Below, in pieces: positions 17,484 through 24,388 of a stretch of DNA of 64,000 bases. Under the pieces are notes generated by a model. It saw only the letters and a program-made list of their open reading frames with translations. It searched no databases and was not told the DNA's origin. The DNA comes from Novosphingobium barchaimii LL02. Lineage in GTDB: Bacteria > Pseudomonadota > Alphaproteobacteria > Sphingomonadales > Sphingomonadaceae. Where the stretch lies: positions 1,042,668 to 1,106,667 of the forward strand of contig NZ_KQ130452.1 of assembly GCF_001046635.1 (NCBI RefSeq), given 5' to 3'. Both the position numbers and the translations under genes were made by a program. How positions within the stretch are numbered: the stretch's first letter is position 1; every line of letters begins with the position of its first letter.

Positions 17484-18089
17484 TCACGAACATATCCCCG
17501 CAGCCGAACCGTACTTCTCCTGAAGCGCGTAAGGCTGGTTCTTGCTGACCGCGCTGGCGATCAGGGTGCGGGCATTTTTCGCGTTGCTCACGAATGGGTT
17601 CACGAAGATCGGCGTGTAAGTAACTGTCACCGTGTAGAGTACGACGTCGTTCGCACCGCCATTGTCGGTGGTGCCGACGTCCACATCCCAGCGACCGTTC
17701 TTGTTTTCATCGGTATAGCTTTCGGAATTGTCGCAGGTGCCGTTGCCGTTCTTGTCGTTCCATGCCTCCGCTCGCTTGATGTCCGCGAAGTCGTAATAGC
17801 TGACGCGCTTGCTGGTGACCGTTGCGCCCGGCGCCACGCCCTGGACCAGGCCGGTCACATAATTGTCCGCCTTGGTGGTATCGGCAATCTCGAGGGCACC
17901 GATGCGCGCGGCCTGGTTTACCGCGCCGTGCAGCACCGCATTGAGATAGGCCATGTGGCCCATGTCGTAGATCCCGATAAGCAGCATGAAGAGGACCGGC
18001 GCCGTCACCGCGAACTCGATCGCGGTGACACCGCGCCGGTCGCCCCGAAAACCGCGCAGCACCGCAGGCAGACGCAGCGACGTCCTCAC
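17484..18089 (-). CDS. TadE-like pseudopilin with calcium-loop-like insert
   Basis: This 201-residue protein has the TadE signature DRRGVTAIEFAVTAPVLFMLLIGIYDMG (residues 17-44, written here as a motif region with Glu25 in the membrane helix). Its periplasmic part holds two DxNxNGxxD loops at 112-120 (DKNGNGTCD) and 127-135 (DENKNGRWD), as in calcium-binding dockerin or EF-hand-like repeats; these are not part of the usual TadE fold. The start is GTG at 18089, overlapping the stop of the TadG-like gene by four bases (GTGA). Likely role: minor pilin or surface component. Confidence 0.8.
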   Translation of the reverse strand: MRTSLRLPAVLRGFRGDRRGVTAIEFAVTAPVLFMLLIGIYDMGHMAYLNAVLHGAVNQAARIGALEIADTTKADNYVTGLVQGVAPGATVTSKRVSYYDFADIKRAEAWNDKNGNGTCDNSESYTDENKNGRWDVDVGTTDNGGANDVVLYTVTVTYTPIFVNPFVSNAKNARTLIASAVSKNQPYALQEKYGSAAGICS

Positions 18090-19855
18090 TCCACGACCCT
18101 CAGCTCACCCACCTGCTTGGCGATTTCCTGAAACGCGGAATTCAGCTCGGCGGCATTGCCCGCGACGTAGGAGCTGCTGTCGGACGCGCACGCCTTCAGG
18201 TCGTCGCTCAGCGCAGAGGTGAACGCTACCACCCAGATGCGGATGCCCTTGTCCTTGATCGCCTCACACACGGCGCGGAAGCGTGCCGTGTGGCGCGCTT
18301 CGTCGCTGGTGGTGCCGTCGCTGGTAACCCGGCGGTCCCAGTACTCCATGCCCCAGGCCTGCTGGATGTAGGCGTTGGGCTCCATCTCGCCGTCGGTCAT
18401 GAAGATGAGGTGACGCGCCACTTCGCCGCCATTGTCGGGATCATCGTTCACCAGGCCCCTCCACAGGCCCTGCGGCGAAAGCAGGCGCCCGCCCCAGATC
18501 ATGCCGATGTCGAGATAGGTGCCGCCGATCGGCGTGAGAGAGTCCGCAACCTTCGCGAAACCGTCCTTGTCCATCGTGCTCAGCAGCCTCGATTCGACCG
18601 GGCAGTAAAGCGCCGTCTTGGCGCCGTAGAGAGAGTTGCTCGTCGTGTAGCGATTTGAACTCGTATACCGGTAATAGCCTACTTCCGGCCACATCGGCGC
18701 CCACTTGGTCTTGTCGTCCGAACTGGGAATACCGTCGAGGTTTAGGTCTAGCGCGCCGGTCGGCGTGATGCCGGTGGCCGACGAATAAGAGAAGTTCGCC
18801 TGCGCGATGGTGCTGCGTTCTTCGATGCAGCCCGCCCAGGTTGAAGAAACATTGGTTCCACCATCGCCGGTGCGCGTCGTTACCTTGTTGAAATTCTTGT
18901 AGGCGCTCGTGTCATAAGTCGCAGCCCTGTAATTGAAGGCATACGGCCGCGTGGTGATGCGCGAATATATGTAATAATAATATCCCGAGTCGCGGCAGGA
19001 GTATTCAGTCCTCTGCTGCTTCGACTGGCCCGAGACATCGGTGAAATTCGTCGTCGACGGCAAATCGGAACTGCATTTGGAGGACGAGGAATAGGCCTTG
19101 CTCGAATAGAGCTTCCAGTCGGTGTTGGTATCCTTGTCCGCGGTTGTGCCCGGCTCCCATACGCGCGACTGATATTGACGCGAATCGACAAGATAGCGCG
19201 GGTCGAGATCATTGATCAGACGCCCGACGTTCACGGTCGAGCTGAACGGCACGAATCCGTAGCGCACGCGCGCATTGCTGGCGCCGGTCGCGGCCGACAT
19301 CGTCTGGTAGAAGTTCTTCACCGCAGCACGCAGTGCCTGGATCCGCGTCTGCCCGCCCGAAAGCGAATTGGCCATCGAACCCGTGGTATCGAGCACCATC
19401 ATGATGTCGGCGTTACCCACGCCCATCGAACTGCCGCATGTTACGGTGACGGTGATGGTGTCTTTGCCGACGACGCGCATCAGCAGCGTATCCAACACGG
19501 TGGTCGCCGTGGCGGTGATGGTGTTGCCATCGTCAGAGGAAACGGGGTTGAACGTCGTCAAACGCGTGGTCTGGGCGTTATCGTTGTAGTTCGTGTTAAA
19601 ATAGGCCTTGGCGGCATTCTGGGAAGCGGTGTCCCAGCCATTGGTGGTCACCGTCCGGCGCCCCGCCAGCACGCCGGCGTCACAGGCCGTCTGGAGCTGT
19701 TCCTTGGCAAGATAGTTGCGGCTGAGATCGACGGCCGAACCGATGATCACAATTCCCACGAGCAGTCCGATCGCTGCGATGGGCAGCACGTTACCCGCCG
19801 TATCGCGGATAAGCTGTTGGACTGGCCGCATTTTAATTTTTGGTGCTTGGCCCAT
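18086..19855 (-). CDS. TadG-like protein with von Willebrand A domain
   Basis: This 589-residue protein begins with the TadG/TadE-like anchor (RDTAGNVLPIAAIGLLVGIV, then SAVDLSRNYLAKEQLQTACDAGVLAG). A vWA domain starts at about 150 with the metal-binding motif DTTGS (156-160; Thr replaces the first Ser of DxSxS) and resumes near IGGTYLDIGMIWGGRLL and RHLIFMTDGEM after a long insert rich in Tyr and Ser (about 250-450). I chose the ATG at 19855, where homology begins; 65 upstream codons look non-coding. It heads a coupled three-gene unit with the two TadE-like genes. The usual Tad ATPase and secretin genes are not in this window. Confidence 0.85.
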   Translation of the reverse strand: MGQAPKIKMRPVQQLIRDTAGNVLPIAAIGLLVGIVIIGSAVDLSRNYLAKEQLQTACDAGVLAGRRTVTTNGWDTASQNAAKAYFNTNYNDNAQTTRLTTFNPVSSDDGNTITATATTVLDTLLMRVVGKDTITVTVTCGSSMGVGNADIMMVLDTTGSMANSLSGGQTRIQALRAAVKNFYQTMSAATGASNARVRYGFVPFSSTVNVGRLINDLDPRYLVDSRQYQSRVWEPGTTADKDTNTDWKLYSSKAYSSSSKCSSDLPSTTNFTDVSGQSKQQRTEYSCRDSGYYYYIYSRITTRPYAFNYRAATYDTSAYKNFNKVTTRTGDGGTNVSSTWAGCIEERSTIAQANFSYSSATGITPTGALDLNLDGIPSSDDKTKWAPMWPEVGYYRYTSSNRYTTSNSLYGAKTALYCPVESRLLSTMDKDGFAKVADSLTPIGGTYLDIGMIWGGRLLSPQGLWRGLVNDDPDNGGEVARHLIFMTDGEMEPNAYIQQAWGMEYWDRRVTSDGTTSDEARHTARFRAVCEAIKDKGIRIWVVAFTSALSDDLKACASDSSSYVAGNAAELNSAFQEIAKQVGELRVVE

Positions 19856-20277
19856 CTTGTAAACCAGACTCGCTCTTGGAAATGCCCCGATAAGCTCCGG
19901 GTCGTACCAGCAATATCTTAAGGAAGTTTTCCGCGTTAACGGCGGGAACCAAAGCGGGACGCCGTGCGTTGCCTTGCCCGATCCGGGGATCGGGCGCGCC
20001 GGGGGCGTACGGTCCATACTGGTACCTGCATCCCCCACACGGCCTTGCAACGGCGCTGGATACTAGATGAAAAATGCGCGTGGCAGCAAATACTCGAAAT
20101 CTTCCTCTCCCTTGGCATCCATTCTGATACACCCCGCCCCCGCGCTCCGGCACCGTACCTGCGGCCTGCCGGTACAATGCCTCCCTCCCGGCGGTTTCCC
20201 TGCCCCCTGCCCTTTCGGGTCGGACACCGAGGAAACGACCCCGCGCCGCGCTATCCACGACGTGCAGGAGGCAGCCA
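19856..20277. other. intergenic region between divergent tadG-like and histidine kinase genes
   Basis: These 422 bp contain no credible gene. They must hold the promoters for two divergent units. A perfect 8-bp dyad, CCCGATCC and GGATCGGG around GG, lies at 19977-19994. No clear -35/-10 pair stands out by eye. Confidence 0.5.
20266..20271 (+). promoter_or_regulatory. ribosome binding site that fixes a TTG start
   Basis: AGGAGG, a full Shine-Dalgarno match, lies six bases before the TTG at 20278. The reading frame has no ATG near its beginning, and the receiver domain requires these first residues, so TTG is the likely start of the histidine kinase. Confidence 0.75.
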
Positions 20278-22128
20278 TTGCCCAATGAATCGATCAGGAT
20301 CCTGGCTGTCGACGACGTTCGCAAGAACCTCGTCGCGCTGGATGCCGCGCTCGACCAGCCGGGCGTCGAACTGGTCACCGCCGCGTCCGGGTTCGAGGCC
20401 CTGGAACTGTTGCTGAAACACGAATTCGCGCTGGCCCTGCTAGACGTGCAGATGCCCGACATGGACGGCTTCGAACTGGCCGAACTGATGCGAGGCAACG
20501 AGCGAACCCGCGGCGTGCCGATCGTCTTCCTCACCGCCGTCGCCACCGACGAGCGCCGTAGGTTTCGCGGTTTCGAAACCGGCGCGGTCGATTATCTGCT
20601 CAAGCCGCTCGACATCACCGTGCTCAATTCCAAGGTCGCGGTCTTCGTGGAACTGGCCCGCCAGCGCCGCGAGATCGCCTCGCAGCGTGACGAACTGGGC
20701 GCCGCGCTGGGCCGCCTGCGCGCGCACGGCGACAATTCGCCGCTGGCCATGCTGGAGATCGATTCGACCCTGCGTATCGTCGGCTGGTATCGCAGTGCCG
20801 AACGCATGATCGGCTATACCGCTGCCGAAATGCTGGGCCTGGCCCTTGCCGATGCCCCGTTCCTCCCCTCGAACGGCGGCCGCGAGGAATTCCTTTCCGG
20901 CATGAACGCGCTGCTGAAGGGCGGGGACCGCCGCGCCATGCAGCAGCACCGCTTCGCCCACGCCGATGGCACCCTGCGCGAAGGTGAGTGGTACTGTTCC
21001 TCGCTGGCGCCTTCGCTGTCAGGGGGCGGCCTGCGCCCCGGCAGCGTGATGATCGAACTGCTCGACGTCACCGAGCGTCGCCGCGCCGAGGACACCCAGC
21101 GGCTGCTGATCGGCGAGTTGAATCACCGGGTGAAGAACACCCTCGCCACGGTCCAGGCGATCGCCTCGCAGGGCTTTCGCCACGCCCGCTCGGAAAAGGA
21201 TTTCCAGGATGCCTTCACCGGGCGTCTCCAGGCGCTCTCTCGCGCGCACTCGATGCTCAGCGCCACAACCTGGGAACGCGCGCGTCTGCGCCGCCTCATC
21301 GCGGACCAGGTCGCCATCGGCGCGGTAAGCGAGGACCGCCTGCTGCTGGCCGGCCCGGATGTGGATCTGCCGCCCGAACTGGCGCTCCGGTTCTCGCTGA
21401 TCTTCCACGAACTGGCGACCAACGCCCACAAGCACGGCGCACTCTCGAATGCTGCCGGCACGGTGCATCTGGCCTGGCGGCTCGAAGCGGGCGTGCTTGA
21501 GCTGGAATGGGCGGAGCACGGCGGTCCGCCTGTCGCACCGCCCCAGCGGCGCGGCTTCGGCTCCACCCTGATCGAGCACAGCATGGCGGCCGACGGCGCG
21601 CACATCACCGCCGACTTCGCCCCCGAAGGCGTGCGCTGGACGATGACCCTTCCGCTGGTCGCCCCGGTGGAAACCGCTGCCGAGAGCGAGGCACCGGCGC
21701 CCATCCCCGCGCCCGCCATGCAGGACCCGCCACCCCCGCCCCAAAGTGCCGATACCCTGCCTCCCTTGCGCATCCTCGTGGTCGAGGACGAACCGCTGGT
21801 GGCGATGGAACTGATGATGGAGATCGAGGACGGCGGTGCGATCGCCATCGGCCCGGCAACGTCCTGCGAGCAGGCCTTGGCCATGATCCGCGAAGCGCGG
21901 CCCGACGCCGCCCTGCTCGATGGGAACCTCAACGGCGAGAAGATCGACCCGGTGGCCGACATGCTTGCAGCGCACGACACCCCTTTCGCCTTCGTCAGTG
22001 GATACGACCGGGACCACCTCCCCCAAAGCCACGGCGGGCGCCCGATGCTCGGCAAGCCGTTCATCGGATCGGACATACGCGCCGTGCTGCACCGCCTTGC
22101 CGAAGAAGCCACCGCCACCGTGCGCTGA
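20278..22128 (+). CDS. hybrid HWE-family histidine kinase: REC-PAS-HWE-REC
   Basis: This 616-residue soluble signalling protein has a receiver domain (1-125, phospho-acceptor Asp56 in LLDVQMPDMDG), a PAS domain (about 150-265), an HWE kinase core (275-460) and a second receiver (497-610, Asp548 in LLDGNL). The HWE hallmarks are visible: ELNHRVKN with His283, HELATNAHKHG with His377 in the N box, and WAEHGG. A proline-rich linker (PPPPP) separates the last two domains. There is no transmembrane segment. The start codon is TTG, backed by a strong ribosome site. No partner output regulator is adjacent. HWE kinases in this group often feed light, stress or redox signals; the cue here is unknown. 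Confidence 0.9.
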   Translation: MPNESIRILAVDDVRKNLVALDAALDQPGVELVTAASGFEALELLLKHEFALALLDVQMPDMDGFELAELMRGNERTRGVPIVFLTAVATDERRRFRGFETGAVDYLLKPLDITVLNSKVAVFVELARQRREIASQRDELGAALGRLRAHGDNSPLAMLEIDSTLRIVGWYRSAERMIGYTAAEMLGLALADAPFLPSNGGREEFLSGMNALLKGGDRRAMQQHRFAHADGTLREGEWYCSSLAPSLSGGGLRPGSVMIELLDVTERRRAEDTQRLLIGELNHRVKNTLATVQAIASQGFRHARSEKDFQDAFTGRLQALSRAHSMLSATTWERARLRRLIADQVAIGAVSEDRLLLAGPDVDLPPELALRFSLIFHELATNAHKHGALSNAAGTVHLAWRLEAGVLELEWAEHGGPPVAPPQRRGFGSTLIEHSMAADGAHITADFAPEGVRWTMTLPLVAPVETAAESEAPAPIPAPAMQDPPPPPQSADTLPPLRILVVEDEPLVAMELMMEIEDGGAIAIGPATSCEQALAMIREARPDAALLDGNLNGEKIDPVADMLAAHDTPFAFVSGYDRDHLPQSHGGRPMLGKPFIGSDIRAVLHRLAEEATATVR

Positions 22129-22195
22129 AGGCTATTCTCATCTCCCCGCCTCATCGCCCGGTGACGCCGCGAAGCCCGGGCGCTATCGTAAGGAC

Positions 22196-22663
22196 ATGCG
22201 ACAGATTCCGTCCGTTCTCTTCGTCTGCCTCGGCAATATCTGCCGTTCTCCCCTGGCAGAAGCCGCCTTGCGCCGCGAGGCGGGAGTAGCGGGCCTTGAC
22301 ATCCTCGTCGATTCAGCCGGAACCGGCTCCTGGCATATCGGCAAGGGCCCAGACCCGCGCTCCTGCGCAGAGGCGCAGCGCCACGGCATCGACATCCGCT
22401 CTTACCGCGCCCGTCAGGCGACGCCCGAGGACTTCGCCCGGTTCGACCGCATAATCGCGCTGGATGCCGCCAATTACGCTGATCTCCAGCGCATCGCACC
22501 GCGCAATCCCCATGCGAAACTGTCGCTGCTTCTGGACCATGTTCCCGGATTGGAAGGTCAGGACGTCGCCGATCCCTACTACGGCGGCCCGGAAGGCTTC
22601 GAGGAGACCTGGCAGCAGGTCAGCGCAGCGGCCCGTCAACTGGTTACAGAACTGGATCGTTAA
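22196..22663 (+). CDS. low-molecular-weight protein-tyrosine phosphatase
   Basis: This 155-residue cytoplasmic phosphatase has the P-loop CLGNICRS with nucleophile Cys11 and Arg17, and the general-acid loop DPYYG with Asp126. Length is normal for the family. A TAAGGA ribosome site lies just before the ATG at 22196. Bacterial members dephosphorylate tyrosine kinases of capsule synthesis or act in stress responses; nothing in the neighbourhood identifies the target. Arsenate reductase function is less likely, as the DPYYG loop is of the phosphatase type. Its stop codon lies in an inverted repeat shared with the convergent GNAT gene. Confidence 0.92.
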   Translation: MRQIPSVLFVCLGNICRSPLAEAALRREAGVAGLDILVDSAGTGSWHIGKGPDPRSCAEAQRHGIDIRSYRARQATPEDFARFDRIIALDAANYADLQRIAPRNPHAKLSLLLDHVPGLEGQDVADPYYGGPEGFEETWQQVSAAARQLVTELDR

Positions 22664-22742
22664 GAGACCGTTTGAGAATGGGCTTTGGCCATTCTGCCGC
22701 CTTCAAAATGCTCGCTTCCGCGCATTTTCAAACGGTCTCTTA
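22661..22742. repeat. 20-bp inverted repeat joining two convergent genes
   Basis: Arms 22661-22680 and 22723-22742 are inverted copies with one mismatch. Each begins with TAA, which is the stop codon of the phosphatase gene on one side and of the GNAT gene on the other. The 42-base interior contains a smaller stem (AGAATGG and CCATTCT). It looks like a bidirectional terminator or an inserted palindromic element. Confidence 0.75.
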
Positions 22743-23327
22743 GAAACGCCGCAGCCAGTACTGCATGGGCTTGGGCGTAGCGCCCTCGTCCCGGTGGTCC
22801 TTCCAGGCGAATTCGGTGACGAAGCCTTCTACCGGCGCATAACCGCGCTTTTGCCAGAAAGCGTCGAGCGGACGATAATCCGCCGGACGGTCGGGATGCT
22901 CCGAGGGCCGGATGACGGCCGCAAACGTGGCTGCCTGCGCGCCGCATCGCCGGGCCTGTGCCTCGCGGTGATCGAAGAAGGCATGGCCGATGCCCTGCCC
23001 GCGATATTCGGGCAGCAGCACGGATTCGCCGAAATAGAACAGCTTGTCGACATCTAGCCCCCGCACGGTGAAGGGGGCTTGGAATTCCGCCTTCTGCGCC
23101 GTCATTGCCGAGGCGGTGGCCGCCCCCACGATCCGCCCGCCATCGCGCGCGGCGACAAGCACCGCACCCGGCGCCTCCACGAATTCGCGCAGGTAATCGG
23201 CCTCGTACCCCCCGTCACCGTCATAGAGGTAGGGCCACTGGGCGAAAACCGTCACGCGCAAGGCGGCCAGATCGTCGATTGCGGCAAGCACTTCATCGCC
23301 GGTAAGAGCATCGATTGTAATGGTCAT
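22740..23327 (-). CDS. GNAT-family N-acetyltransferase
   Basis: This 195-residue protein has the acetyl-CoA binding signature [23 protein letters not shown], preceded by [12 protein letters not shown] and FYFGESV strands of the GNAT fold. I chose the ATG at 23325-23327, where the fold begins; the open frame runs upstream without homology. The acceptor substrate is unknown. The C-terminal part ([21 protein letters not shown]) is typical of small-molecule acetyltransferases rather than ribosomal protein ones. Confidence 0.85.
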   Translation of the reverse strand: MTITIDALTGDEVLAAIDDLAALRVTVFAQWPYLYDGDGGYEADYLREFVEAPGAVLVAARDGGRIVGAATASAMTAQKAEFQAPFTVRGLDVDKLFYFGESVLLPEYRGQGIGHAFFDHREAQARRCGAQAATFAAVIRPSEHPDRPADYRPLDAFWQKRGYAPVEGFVTEFAWKDHRDEGATPKPMQYWLRRF

Positions 23328-23487
23328 CGCGAATGTTAGCGCGGCTTCGTCCACGGCGCCATCCTTGCCCGGTTTGCTTTTGACGCCGCTTCCACTATAT
23401 GCCCGCTCCAATGCCCCGGCCGATGAAGTCGCCAAAGCGGCTCGATCGAGCCGGGGTTTGCTCTTTATCGTTTCAAGGACCACGCGC

Positions 23488-24270
23488 ATGTCCCGTCGCC
23501 GTCAGATCTACGAAGGCAAGGCCAAGATCCTCTATGAAGGTCCTGAGCCGGGTACGCTGATCCAGTATTTCAAGGACGATGCCACTGCGTTCAACGCGCA
23601 GAAAAAGGGCACCATCCAGGGCAAGGGCGTGATCAACAACCGCATCAGCGAGTATGTGTTCACGCGCCTCAACCACATTGGCGTACCCAACCACTTCATC
23701 CGCCGCCTCAACATGCGCGAGCAGCTGGTCCGCCAGGTGGAAATCATCCCGATCGAGGTCGTGGTGCGCAACGTGGCCGCCGGCTCCATCTCCAAGCGCC
23801 TCGGCATACCCGAAGGCGAGATGCTGCCGCACACGCTGATCGAATATTACTTCAAGGACGACGCGCTGGGCGACCCGCTCGTCTCCGAGGAACACATCGC
23901 CTGCTTCGGCTGGGCCAATCACGACGAGATGCAGGACATCGCGGCGATGGCCATCCGCGTGAACGATTTCATGGCGGGCATGTTCGCGGCGATCAACATC
24001 CGCCTCGTCGACTTCAAGCTGGAGTTCGGCCGCATCTGGGACGGCGACTACAGCCGCGTCATCCTGGCAGACGAGATCAGCCCCGACGGCTGCCGTCTGT
24101 GGGACATGATCACCGGCGAAAAGCTGGACAAGGACCGCTTCCGCCAGGATCTCGGCGGCGAGGAAGAGGCTTACCAGGAAGTCGCCCGCCGTCTTGGCCT
24201 GCTGCAGGACGACAGCGGCCCGAGCGAGGTTCTGGATCTGACCAAGCACCGTAAGCTGCGCGGCAAGTAA
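23488..24270 (+). CDS. purC: phosphoribosylaminoimidazole-succinocarboxamide synthase
   Basis: PurC joins aspartate to CAIR with ATP in purine synthesis, in the cytoplasm. The 260 residues align with the short bacterial form: [11 protein letters not shown] at the N terminus, [23 protein letters not shown], and [10 protein letters not shown] with [12 protein letters not shown] (the SAICAR synthetase signature). It stands alone here rather than with purS/purQ/purL, which are often adjacent in alphaproteobacteria. The ATG at 23488 gives the expected length; the frame upstream is non-coding. A strong terminator follows. Confidence 0.97.
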   Translation: MSRRRQIYEGKAKILYEGPEPGTLIQYFKDDATAFNAQKKGTIQGKGVINNRISEYVFTRLNHIGVPNHFIRRLNMREQLVRQVEIIPIEVVVRNVAAGSISKRLGIPEGEMLPHTLIEYYFKDDALGDPLVSEEHIACFGWANHDEMQDIAAMAIRVNDFMAGMFAAINIRLVDFKLEFGRIWDGDYSRVILADEISPDGCRLWDMITGEKLDKDRFRQDLGGEEEAYQEVARRLGLLQDDSGPSEVLDLTKHRKLRGK

Positions 24271-24288
24271 ATCCTCCTTCCGGTTAAG

Positions 24289-24325
24289 AAAAAGCCCGGT
24301 ACGCCATGCGCGCGCCGGGCTTTTT
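24289..24325 (+). terminator. rho-independent terminator after purC
   Basis: The arms AAAAAGCCCGG (24289-24299) and CCGGGCTTTTT (24315-24325) are perfectly complementary and end in a T run, 18 bp after the purC stop. On the minus strand the A run also gives a T run, so it may work both ways. Confidence 0.88.
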
Positions 24326-24388
24326 CATGCCTGCGGCAACCACCTCGCCCCTTGCCATCCTCGGCCCGGACGGGCAGTCCTTGCCGGG

